From: Deltaproteobacteria bacterium | Lineage (GTDB): Bacteria > Desulfobacterota > JADFXK01 | Length of the DNA: 12,538 nucleotides | Assembly: GCA_015233295.1 (NCBI GenBank) | Contig: JADFYC010000068.1 | Coordinates: 649-13,186 of the forward strand | Reading direction: 5' to 3' | Shown here: piece after piece, positions 7,601 to 12,538 of the stretch | Position numbering within the stretch: position 1 is the stretch's first letter | How the letters are laid out: each line of letters begins with the position of its first letter | Notes under the pieces: model-generated | Database searches by the model: none | The model's input: the letters and a program-made list of their open reading frames with translations, nothing else | What the model was told of the DNA's origin: nothing | Translations under genes and position numbers: made by a program

Positions 7601-8108
7601 CTAAGGCGCTTCGGAGTGTCCGGTAAAAGGTGGGATCATCATTGCGGCGGTCCATGGCGAAGACAATATCGGAGTGGATGACTTCACTTTCGCTTTTTTG
7701 GGGATACAACACATGCTCGAATTCGTGACGGAGCAAGAATTCAGCATAAGCCAGCATCTTGCGTTCTTCTGGTGTCCGCTCGCCCAGCCGAGACTCAGGA
7801 TCGCTGGGAATGACGAAGACAAAATAGTCAAAAACCCGTTCATGAATATGAATGGTCCATTCTGAGTCGGACCGGGAGATCATGCTGACGACCCGGATAA
7901 AGTTAAGTTCATCTTCCAGTCGGATTGTTTTAAGATGTTCCCCGGCTTTGACAATGTCTACAGGATCCGTACCCCGCTTACTTTTAAAGTAAGACATGAC
8001 CCGCCGGTTAATGATCGCCTTTAGAATCAGGGTAACCCTTTTAATTCCTTCTCCATCAGGGAATGGAAGAGTGTCCAGCGCCTTATGATCGAATTCCATT
8101 GGAAACAT
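4647..8108 (-). CDS. Atypical ATP-dependent Lon protease with HEFEH N-terminal domain and long C-terminal extension
   Basis: At 1153 residues it is much longer than standard Lon (about 780-820). Residues 350-450 are the Lon helical linker (HYGL at 421-424). The AAA+ module has Walker A GPPGVGKT (464-471), Walker B MFIMDEAD (527-534), sensor 1 LTANT (576-580) and sensor 2 PGVRELE (Arg653). The S16 protease domain has GPSAGG with Ser801 and DVKLETA with Lys844, spaced 43 residues as in E. coli Lon (Ser679/Lys722), so proteolysis should be intact. The first about 330 residues do not look like the usual LAN domain. They contain LLRHEFEHVLY with HExxH at 128-132, then E142 and D147 in a helix-like SEVIHSDIVFAM, and end in a Pro/Thr linker (325-339). 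About 245 residues after the protease domain are unassigned. Start ATG 8108 has AGGGG 8 bases upstream. It likely leads an operon with the dimer glycosylase. Confidence 0.92.
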   Translation of the reverse strand: MFPMEFDHKALDTLPFPDGEGIKRVTLILKAIINRRVMSYFKSKRGTDPVDIVKAGEHLKTIRLEDELNFIRVVSMISRSDSEWTIHIHERVFDYFVFVIPSDPESRLGERTPEERKMLAYAEFLLRHEFEHVLYPQKSESEVIHSDIVFAMDRRNDDPTFYRTLRSALDDEMSGLRGKPYLALLDAAEQERGYESHISRILRTQVIMLGDIPEEMLKKIFPVLDPDIKTRVLGECARRSRSTVFSLSRRSSFIQKTLRLFKFAIETNEKEAETVFNSFKDHWGLVVLFHELDLPESSVEDVDPGELFTLFKEKLEKLTQEGERPLTPSPTPTPPRLIPMELETGQTAVKSLKDRIEEARNNPAFPRYVIDVIDKNKLNAVGHSGAKYSELIETLLAIPWGKIQKISVTPQGFEEGLNRTHYGLRRPKEIVCDLFTNLIWRYKNFAEEGAAYWHKTGSAFLFVGPPGVGKTSLAISIAKNLGIPYHKISLGGMRDEADIRGHGFTYEGSKPGAIVQGLIKTGIMNGMFIMDEADKTEKFAIATLLEILDPEQNHLYHDKYTETTVDIDLSNCHFVLTANTLETVPPTVINRCEVILLDRYSIEEKVAIAEQYLIARIRENHQISEEEIYFDRAQQTELLRMLIKEYTYEPGVRELERIIRTLFLRIFRKDVLLKGQHPVRITRAKIKEHLDLPRRPWQINDTSRVGEMLGLGVDVARGVGSVIPIQATRIRPLEDRDRRRQGFMSMVHATGNIEKVMDESRKVATTGILYCADRLHLDLKQADAPIHLHFMGASSRKDGPSAGGAIALALASVLSGRAVRRDVAMTGEIDTQGRVTAVGAVDVKLETAIDAGCKTMIIPKDNLLGDEGIERLPDALKKELQVLTYQEWKGVHDPFDYHRHVLQVVAVDHIVDAADIAFIDQNVIDSLDGPFVAHARSVAETSIKSCFAPGSCFRLLYAKDPSEIYLEHLNDVFWEMCQCVFLFLPEVKEAFLNQFPGLQRFGRFWDFDPAIDRLSSVIHEIKRNQVQADSATSCISIVAPFFFLKRDGVNALQLSEDLSLEVRLFANNYTIQEVKIKGCKPFLNRVYSHLSNLTLAQLDACPFLARKDGVYVTDISFIPEKYRLDLQQAERIFNDCLKKWLAIVESQNECVGP

Positions 8109-8176
8109 AGTTGAATCCCCTGCGGTTGAGGTCTATAGTAAATCTATCTTTGGGACGCGACTGACTTAGGACCGGT

Positions 8177-8203
8177 AAAAAAAGGTAGGCCGATCAGCCT
8201 ATC
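8177..8203 (-). terminator. Intrinsic terminator of manA
   Basis: On the minus strand a 7-bp stem (GATAGGC / GCCTACC, one G-T wobble) with a 6-base loop is followed directly by seven T residues. It sits about 60 bases past the manA stop and before lon, so lon should need its own promoter. On the plus strand it has no T tract and is not expected to act. Confidence 0.7.
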
Positions 8204-8262
8204 CGATACCTAAAAACCAGGGTCCAGGTCCAGCCGTTTCAGTTTCGCTCCATGGTTGTCCT

Positions 8263-9357
8263 TCAGCCGTCGGTGGAAAAGATGAGCGGACCAGCGCCAT
8301 TACTAAGGCGCCATTCGGGGACACCGTCCGCCATCAATAGCCGGCGGAACCCATCCATGCTATTAGTGATATATGTTTTAAGGCAATCCACCTGCCCATT
8401 TTCAGGTTCCAGTGTAAATTCACTGAGACCGGCCGGGATTATGACCGTGATGCCTGGCGCTATGTCGGCTATCCCGCCGTCGTCGTTCTTAGTCAAAATT
8501 CGCCCGACACCGTTGATCCCGGTTAGGGCTACAAACGTCTCGCCGGTTAGTTCTTCGCGGTAAGGCAGGTGAGTGCAGATCCGTTCCATGACAAATCGCT
8601 GGCAAGCGACCAACAAGTCTTTGGCGCCGCCTTCAAACGGTAGGTTGATCCGGGGAACCTTGGTCTGGCTAAGAGGCTTCAGGTTAAGAACGTCCATGCC
8701 GCGGTCGATATGTAGTTCTCTTGGCCGGCCGTAAGTATCACACCGCTCCCAGTCATAAAGTCGGTAGGTAATGTCGCAGTTGTTTTGGACTTCGAACAGG
8801 AGGATTCCCTGGCCAACGGCGTGGATCGTCCCTTCGGGGACAAAAATCACGTCACCTCGCTTAACCGGGATGGAATCAACAAGTTCATGGATGCGGCCTT
8901 CTTGCAGGGCTTGCTCGATCCCGGCCCTGGTTTGACTTTCCTTGAATCCCAATAGTACCCGGCTTCCGGGCTCGGCTTCTAAGATGAACCAGGCTTCTGT
9001 TTTACCCCAAGGAATATTTTCGACTTTTTGGGCGTAACTATCGGAAGGATGAACCTGTATGGACAGGTCTTGAGATGTATTGATAAATTTTAGAATCAGA
9101 GGGAACCGGCCAAATTTCCAGGTGGCGCCCACCAGTTTTTCTCCTAACGTCTCCATCACCTGAACAAAGGGGCGCCCTTCCAAAGAACCATTAGTAATGG
9201 TGCTACCTTCAGGAGCATCATGGTTACACCAGATCTCCCCGACCTGTTCAAGCCCGCCCACCTGATTTCCATAAAGAGCAGAATAATCTGATTTTCCCCA
9301 GATCTTTTTTTTGAACACCGGGCTCAGTCGGATTGGATATAATTGAGGAAACGCCAT
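8263..9357 (-). CDS. manA: Mannose-6-phosphate isomerase, class I (type I PMI, zinc cupin)
   Basis: Interconverts mannose-6-phosphate and fructose-6-phosphate, feeding GDP-mannose and other sugar-nucleotide synthesis. The 364-residue protein opens with PIRLSPVFKKKIWG, typical of the short bacterial (Bacillus ManA-like) type. It holds the zinc ligands of the cupin: Gln101 and His103 in SIQVHPSD, Glu121 in WGKTEAWF and His179 in PEGTIHAVGQG. Arg199 in TYRLYDW is the expected active-site arginine. Length is a little above the Bacillus enzymes. ATG 9357 has only a weak AAGGCGG upstream. It is transcribed alone from the promoter at 9449-9478 and ends at the terminator at 8177-8203. A related sugar-phosphate isomerase of the same family is the only real alternative. 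Confidence 0.93.
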   Translation of the reverse strand: MAFPQLYPIRLSPVFKKKIWGKSDYSALYGNQVGGLEQVGEIWCNHDAPEGSTITNGSLEGRPFVQVMETLGEKLVGATWKFGRFPLILKFINTSQDLSIQVHPSDSYAQKVENIPWGKTEAWFILEAEPGSRVLLGFKESQTRAGIEQALQEGRIHELVDSIPVKRGDVIFVPEGTIHAVGQGILLFEVQNNCDITYRLYDWERCDTYGRPRELHIDRGMDVLNLKPLSQTKVPRINLPFEGGAKDLLVACQRFVMERICTHLPYREELTGETFVALTGINGVGRILTKNDDGGIADIAPGITVIIPAGLSEFTLEPENGQVDCLKTYITNSMDGFRRLLMADGVPEWRLSNGAGPLIFSTDG

Positions 9358-9448
9358 GGTCGCCGCCTTTTGGGTTCGGGATGGTTCTATGTCTGATTCA
9401 TTCGGCGCTCGACTCCGCCGGGTTATGGCAGGGTGAGGCTAAGAGAGC

Positions 9449-9478
9449 AATATATCCCGGTTAGTGCCTGGCCGTCAA
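9449..9478 (-). promoter_or_regulatory. Sigma-70-type promoter of manA
   Basis: On the minus strand -35 TTGACG (9478-9473, five of six) and -10 TATATT (9454-9449, five of six) are separated by 18 bases, placing transcription start near 9442 and a leader of about 85 bases before the manA ATG. The spacing equals that of the rlo promoter. It is assigned by consensus match only. Confidence 0.55.
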
Positions 9479-9549
9479 GACAAATTCTGCTGATGATAAG
9501 AAGAGTAGTTGCGGGGATGGCATTGGCCGGGCAGGACCTCCTTCACCAT

Positions 9550-9567
9550 AAATTCATATATGAATTT
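9550..9567. promoter_or_regulatory. 18-bp perfect palindrome, candidate operator
   Basis: AAATTCATATATGAATTT is a perfect inverted repeat with no spacer, about 100 bases upstream of the Rrf2-family start and about 70 bases upstream of the manA -35 box. Its size and symmetry fit a dimeric helix-turn-helix regulator. Being next to a regulator gene suggests autoregulation, possibly also control of manA. It lacks the look of the best known IscR sites, so the bound protein is open. Confidence 0.45.
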
Positions 9568-9670
9568 TCACCTCGACATCAGGGCCGGAATATGCGATAA
9601 CCAAAAATGAGGTAAGTGTGGCGACGATGGTAAGATTAGAAAGATATCATATAATAACGGAGTGTTAAAC

Positions 9671-10120
9671 ATGAAAATGTCCACCCGGGGACGTTATGCC
9701 GTTCGGGCGATGCTGGATTTGGCCATGAATTGGGGGCAGGGCCCGATTAACCTGAAAGAGATGTCGAGGCGGCAGGATATCTCCGTCAAGTATCTGGAAC
9801 AGATATTTATTCCATTAAAGGCGGCAGCGCTGATTCGGAGCACCCGCGGACCCAGTGGCGGATATACCTTGGCCCGGGCTCCAGAAGAAATGACGCTTGG
9901 CGAAATTATTACCGCCATCGAGGGGCCGGTGGCTATTGTGGATTGTGTCCAACAACCGGAAAAATATCCTCGTAGCCCTACCTGCGTCACCTTTGATGTG
10001 TGGAAGCAGCTATCCGAAGCAATTTCCGCTATTCTTGATCGGACAACGTTGTCCATCCTGGTGGCCAGGCACCACGCCAAGGCCGGCGCCCGTTCGGCTA
10101 CCTTAAAGTCTTCCAAGTAG
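9671..10120 (+). CDS. Rrf2 family transcriptional regulator (IscR-like, missing the middle cysteine)
   Basis: A 149-residue winged-helix regulator. It starts MKMSTRGRYAVRAMLDLA, with the recognition region ISVKYLEQIF at 37-46 and the wing RSTRGPSGGYTLAR at 56-69, all typical Rrf2. ATG 9671 is preferred over the in-frame GTG at 9662 because GGAG at 9659-9662 lies 8 bases before the ATG. Cluster-binding members carry three cysteines in the sensing loop; here Cys92 and Cys105 are present, but the middle position is Tyr99 (EKYPRSPTC). A TAT codon stands where a single base change gives TGT. The E. coli IscR ligand His107 position is Phe in CVTFDVW. Cluster binding may thus be altered or lost. No iscS/iscU genes follow in the window, so the target is unclear; the palindrome at 9550 may be its own site. 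Confidence 0.92.
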   Translation: MKMSTRGRYAVRAMLDLAMNWGQGPINLKEMSRRQDISVKYLEQIFIPLKAAALIRSTRGPSGGYTLARAPEEMTLGEIITAIEGPVAIVDCVQQPEKYPRSPTCVTFDVWKQLSEAISAILDRTTLSILVARHHAKAGARSATLKSSK

Positions 10121-10173
10121 CGGAGGCGGTGGCTATACTTGACCCGGCCATAATTGACGCTTCTGAAGGCACC

Positions 10174-10208
10174 TGTTGCTGGTTGCTAGTTGAAGACAAC
10201 CTGCAACA
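10174..10208. repeat. Strong hairpin (12-bp arms) downstream of the Rrf2 gene
   Basis: TGTTGCTGGTTG (10174-10185) and CAACCTGCAACA (10197-10208) pair at 11 of 12 positions around an 11-base loop. No T run follows on either strand, so it is not a standard intrinsic terminator. It lies exactly where the recognisable aspartic protease remnant begins, so it may mark a rearrangement or mobile-repeat scar, or act as an mRNA 3' end structure for the regulator gene. Confidence 0.5.
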
Positions 10209-10397
10209 AGAACGAGCGTCGATGCCGTGGTTTTGCCCGGAGACGCCGAGGTATTGTTGGGCTCAATTCCTTTGGAAAACCTGAATGTCATAATTGGCCC
10301 CAGGAAACAGGAACTCACCGTGAATCCCAAAAGCCCTTACCTGGCCAGGAAAAAAATGAACACATCAGCCGTGACAGCCGGTCCCGCTCATGAATGA
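10192..10397 (+). pseudogene. C-terminal remnant of a clan AA (retropepsin-like) aspartic protease
   Basis: In the frame from 10218 the sequence reads VDAVVLPGDAEVLLGSIPLE, then LNVIIGPRKQELTVNPKSPYL, and ends at TGA 10395-10397. This closely follows the C-terminal half of small bacterial clan AA aspartic proteases: the V-PGD-E-LLG-IPLE flap and the D/N-P-R/K-L-VNP-SP tail. The frame is closed by a TGA at 10191-10193, and the N-terminal half with the catalytic Asp-Thr/Ser-Gly is absent from all frames upstream. No start with a ribosome-binding site exists, so only a decayed 3' fragment remains. Its end overlaps the next gene's first ATG by 8 bases (ATGAATGA), a coupling junction that has outlived the gene. 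Family call is from pattern memory and fairly confident. Confidence 0.6.
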
Positions 10398-12210
10398 GGT
10401 TAAAATGAACCCCCGCCATCGGGTCATGCAAAAGATTCTTGCTGTTCAGACTAAGTATCCCAAGGCGACCGTGCTGGTGGCCCTGGGCCTCGCCGTGCTG
10501 GCTGTTTTCTACACGGTCATGAGGTTGGAATTCCAAACAAACCGAGCGGATCTGGTTTCCTCTGATCTCCGGTTAAGCCATCTGTCGGCGCAGGTGAATA
10601 AGTTTGGTGACCTGGACACCTTCGTCGTAGCCATCGAAAATCGGGACAAGGAGCGCACCCTAAAATTTCTTCAGGCCCTGGTGGCTCGACTGGAGGCCGA
10701 CCGGAAAAACTACGCCCAGGTCTTTTACCGCATTGACCCCGACTATTTTCGGCCCTGGGCGCTGCTTTATCTGGACGAAAAGGATATCAAGACGATAAGT
10801 GAAAAGTTAAGGGAGCACCGAGATTTTATGGTGAATTTGGCCGGCTCCCCCAGCTTGACCACTTTCTTTCAGGAAATCAATAACGAGATGGCTTCCCAAA
10901 TGATGGGTCGGCTTTTTACCGGTTTCCTGGATGACCGCGAGACCGGGACTAAAGACAAGCCTCTGAATCTTGATTTTCTGATCAACGTCCTTCAGGCCGT
11001 GAACAAGCAATTGGATGGGGACGCTGCGGCCAATACTCCCTGGGAGTCCTTCCTGACTCCGCAATCCTATCAAGATAAGTTTGGCGGCGGGTATTTTTGG
11101 ACCGAAAACAAGCGGTATCTTCTCCTGTTTGTTACTCCGGCCAAGACAGAAGACGGTTTCGCCAAGGCCTTAGGCCCGCTTCAGGCCCTGAGAAAGGCCG
11201 TTGCCCGGACCCAGACTGAGGTTCCCGGCGTCCCGGCCGGAGTGACGGGTCAGGAAGCATTGAACATGGACGAAATGAGCGCCGCTCTTCGGGATATGGG
11301 CCTGGCTACGGCCATGTCTCTGGTCGCCCTGACCCTGCTGCTGACCCTGGCCTGGCGGGGTTTCCGGAGACCCCTCCTGGCCATTATCCAGATCGTGATC
11401 GCCCTGGCCTGGACCTTCGGCCTGACGACCCTGTTTATCGGTCATCTTAACATTTTGTCGGTGTCCTTCACCCCATTGCTCCTGGGGTTGGGCATAGATT
11501 ATTGTATTCATTGGTTTGCCCGTTATCAAGAGGAGGCCGAAACCAAAGCCGCGTCCCGGCAAGAAGCCATCTGTATCGTCATGTTCAAATTGGGGCCGGG
11601 GATTTTGTTGTCCGGGTTGACTGCGGCGATATCTTTTTTCCCATTGGCGCTGACTGGATTTAAAGGCTTGGCTGAGCTGGGGATAATCTCCACCATTGGG
11701 ATGGTTATGACCACCATCACCACCCTGGGCGTTTTGCCGCCGCTGGCCTTATTGCTGGATAAGCCGCGACGCCGGACGAAAGTGGGAGGAGTTCCCGACC
11801 GGATCAGACCTTTCTTCGGGCTGACCAACCGCCGCGCCTGGGCTATCTTGATTCCATCGGGTCTGGTGCTGGTTTTGGCCATCTGGGGCGGGGCCGGGGT
11901 GGCTTTTGATCTTAACATGTTGCGGCTGCAATCCAAACATGCCGAATCGGTTCTATGGGCCAAAAAGCTGATAGAAGACTCCAAACAAACAAGTATGCAT
12001 GGGGCGGTCCTGGCCCATTCGCTGGAAGAGGTCCAACGGAAAACCGCGGCCCTGACCGCCCTCAGTTCAGTAACGGAGGCCAGGAGCGCAGCCAGCCTCC
12101 TTCCCCCGCGACCAGATTCCAAAGCTGGCCCTGCTGGCCGGGATAAGGCCGATTCTGGCCGGAGTCAAGTCCTTCCACAATCAGGAAGGCGGGGTTGTCG
12201 ATCTGGATGA
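10390..12210 (+). CDS. RND/MMPL family transporter, HpnN-like (5' part, frame broken near 12103)
   Basis: Reads as the first about 570 residues of an inner-membrane RND/MMPL exporter resembling the hopanoid-associated HpnN protein. TM1 spans about 26-46. A periplasmic loop with FQTNRADLV follows. TM2-TM6 span about 305-457 and include LLLGLGIDYCIHWFARY, whose Asp370 sits at the proton-relay position of the family. TM7 (about 483-505) leads into the second periplasmic loop. The sequence is family-like through LSSVTEARSAASLLP (to about residue 572). The frame then turns into low-complexity Pro/Gly/Arg and stops at 12210, while the expected continuation lies one frame over. ATG 10390 overlaps the protease remnant and lacks a Shine-Dalgarno; ATG 10405 has GAGG 5 bases upstream and is the likelier start. 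The last about 35 residues as translated are an artefact of the shift. Confidence 0.85.
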   Translation: MNEVKMNPRHRVMQKILAVQTKYPKATVLVALGLAVLAVFYTVMRLEFQTNRADLVSSDLRLSHLSAQVNKFGDLDTFVVAIENRDKERTLKFLQALVARLEADRKNYAQVFYRIDPDYFRPWALLYLDEKDIKTISEKLREHRDFMVNLAGSPSLTTFFQEINNEMASQMMGRLFTGFLDDRETGTKDKPLNLDFLINVLQAVNKQLDGDAAANTPWESFLTPQSYQDKFGGGYFWTENKRYLLLFVTPAKTEDGFAKALGPLQALRKAVARTQTEVPGVPAGVTGQEALNMDEMSAALRDMGLATAMSLVALTLLLTLAWRGFRRPLLAIIQIVIALAWTFGLTTLFIGHLNILSVSFTPLLLGLGIDYCIHWFARYQEEAETKAASRQEAICIVMFKLGPGILLSGLTAAISFFPLALTGFKGLAELGIISTIGMVMTTITTLGVLPPLALLLDKPRRRTKVGGVPDRIRPFFGLTNRRAWAILIPSGLVLVLAIWGGAGVAFDLNMLRLQSKHAESVLWAKKLIEDSKQTSMHGAVLAHSLEEVQRKTAALTALSSVTEARSAASLLPPRPDSKAGPAGRDKADSGRSQVLPQSGRRGCRSG

Positions 12211-12538
12211 ATTAGATCAGGCTCTGGGCAGAATTCGATTTAAGATGGTTGATCCGGGCCGGGCCGCGGAGGGAATTGACCAGTCGTTGCTTGGGCAAAT
12301 GAAGCAAGTCAGGGATCTCATTGATCACATACGACAAAGAACCAGTGCTCCCGAACGGGCTGAAGTGAAGACCGCCCTGCAATCCTTTCAAAAAACGTTT
12401 TTCAATCAACTAGATGGGATGCTGGATGTCCTCCGCCGGAATGCCTACGCTTCACCCATGCAGCCATCCGATCTGCCCCCGTCGCTCCGGCATCTTTTCA
12501 TGAGACCTGACAACCTTTATCTTATTCGTGTATTCCCG
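12104..12538 (+). pseudogene. Out-of-frame continuation of the HpnN-like transporter (runs off window)
   Basis: From 12104 to the window end the frame one base off from the upstream gene is open for 145 codons. It continues the same protein: RDQIPKLALLAGIRPILAG, then NQEGGVVDLDELDQALGRI, DPGRAAEGIDQS and, near the end, PSLRHLFMRPDNLYLIRVFP. This is the second periplasmic loop; the remaining membrane segments lie beyond the window. Removing one C from the CCCCC run at 12103-12107 joins the two frames as LLP-RDQIPK without loss. There is no own start codon with a ribosome-binding site. It is either a real recent frameshift, a sequencing or assembly error in a homopolymer, or, less likely, a programmed shift. 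Confidence 0.85.

Larger units (their letters stand above)
9358..9670. other. Divergent intergenic region between manA and the rrf2-type gene
   Basis: This 313-bp stretch has no credible gene. From left to right it holds the untranslated leader of manA, a small CGGCG/CGCCG hairpin near 9403-9420 without a T tract, the manA promoter (9449-9478), and an 18-bp perfect palindrome (9550-9567). An AT-rich stretch with the Shine-Dalgarno (GGAG, 9659-9662) precedes the Rrf2 gene. I could not identify a confident -35/-10 pair for the plus-strand gene. Confidence 0.7.

Noticed and set aside
9461..9523. 20-codon minus-strand leader-like frame with an upstream AAGGAGG
   Set aside because: The AAGGAGG is 13 bases from the ATG, too far, and the frame lies mostly upstream of the predicted manA transcription start.
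9650..9655. Perfect TATAAT just upstream of the Rrf2 gene
   Set aside because: A start of transcription about 7 bases downstream would fall in the Shine-Dalgarno itself (9659-9662), and the base pattern 17 bases upstream (ATGGTA) is not a -35 box.
11526..12122. Minus-strand open frame of 198 codons under the transporter
   Set aside because: It is antisense to clear MMPL sequence, is Arg/Ser/Pro-rich without domains, and results from GC-rich third positions of the real gene.
1..12538. CRISPR arrays, tRNA/rRNA genes, insertion sequences or integrases
   Set aside because: No regularly spaced repeats, no cloverleaf or rRNA sequence recognised, and no transposase or recombinase-like protein in any frame; the accessory look of 1.9-8.1 kb rests on gene content only.

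Overview
The window looks like a chromosomal segment of a moderately GC-rich Gram-negative bacterium. Several products resemble Desulfobacterota/deltaproteobacterial versions: the Rrf2 regulator, the hopanoid-type RND/MMPL protein and the LPG-synthase-TM flippase-like protein. This placement is an inference from protein character; no rRNA or other decisive marker is present.

Layout. (1) 1-1843, plus strand: the 3' part of ribF (bifunctional riboflavin kinase/FAD synthetase) overlaps by ATGA a polytopic membrane protein of the AglD/MprF-TM (UPF0104) family. (2) 1845-3876, minus strand: a two-gene defence-type cassette, a RloA/AbiLi-like AAA ATPase followed by a RloB/AbiLii-like protein. The genes are coupled by TGATG and preceded by a good sigma-70-type promoter; a possible short gene remnant follows. 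(3) 4018-8108, minus strand: a very unusual 1153-residue Lon protease, a possible small protein, and a pyrimidine-dimer DNA glycosylase (endonuclease V family). (4) 8177-9478, minus strand: a type I mannose-6-phosphate isomerase with its own promoter and an intrinsic terminator. (5) 9550-12538, plus strand: an 18-bp perfect palindrome, an Rrf2-family regulator, a strong hairpin, the C-terminal remnant of a clan AA aspartic protease, and an HpnN-like RND/MMPL transporter. The transporter has a one-base frameshift in a C5 run and then runs off the window.

The ribF side and the manA/rrf2/MMPL side are housekeeping or metabolic. The minus-strand block at about 1.9-8.1 kb has an accessory flavour (phage defence, UV repair, stress proteolysis).

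The most interesting item is the Lon protein. Its AAA+ module and Ser801/Lys844 dyad are intact. The usual N-terminal substrate-binding domain is replaced by about 330 residues carrying an HEFEH zincin-like motif, and about 245 unassigned residues follow the protease domain. It may therefore combine two protease activities in one chain. Other points worth attention are the Rrf2 regulator lacking the middle cluster cysteine, the C5 frameshift, and the remnant protease starting at a 12-bp-arm hairpin.
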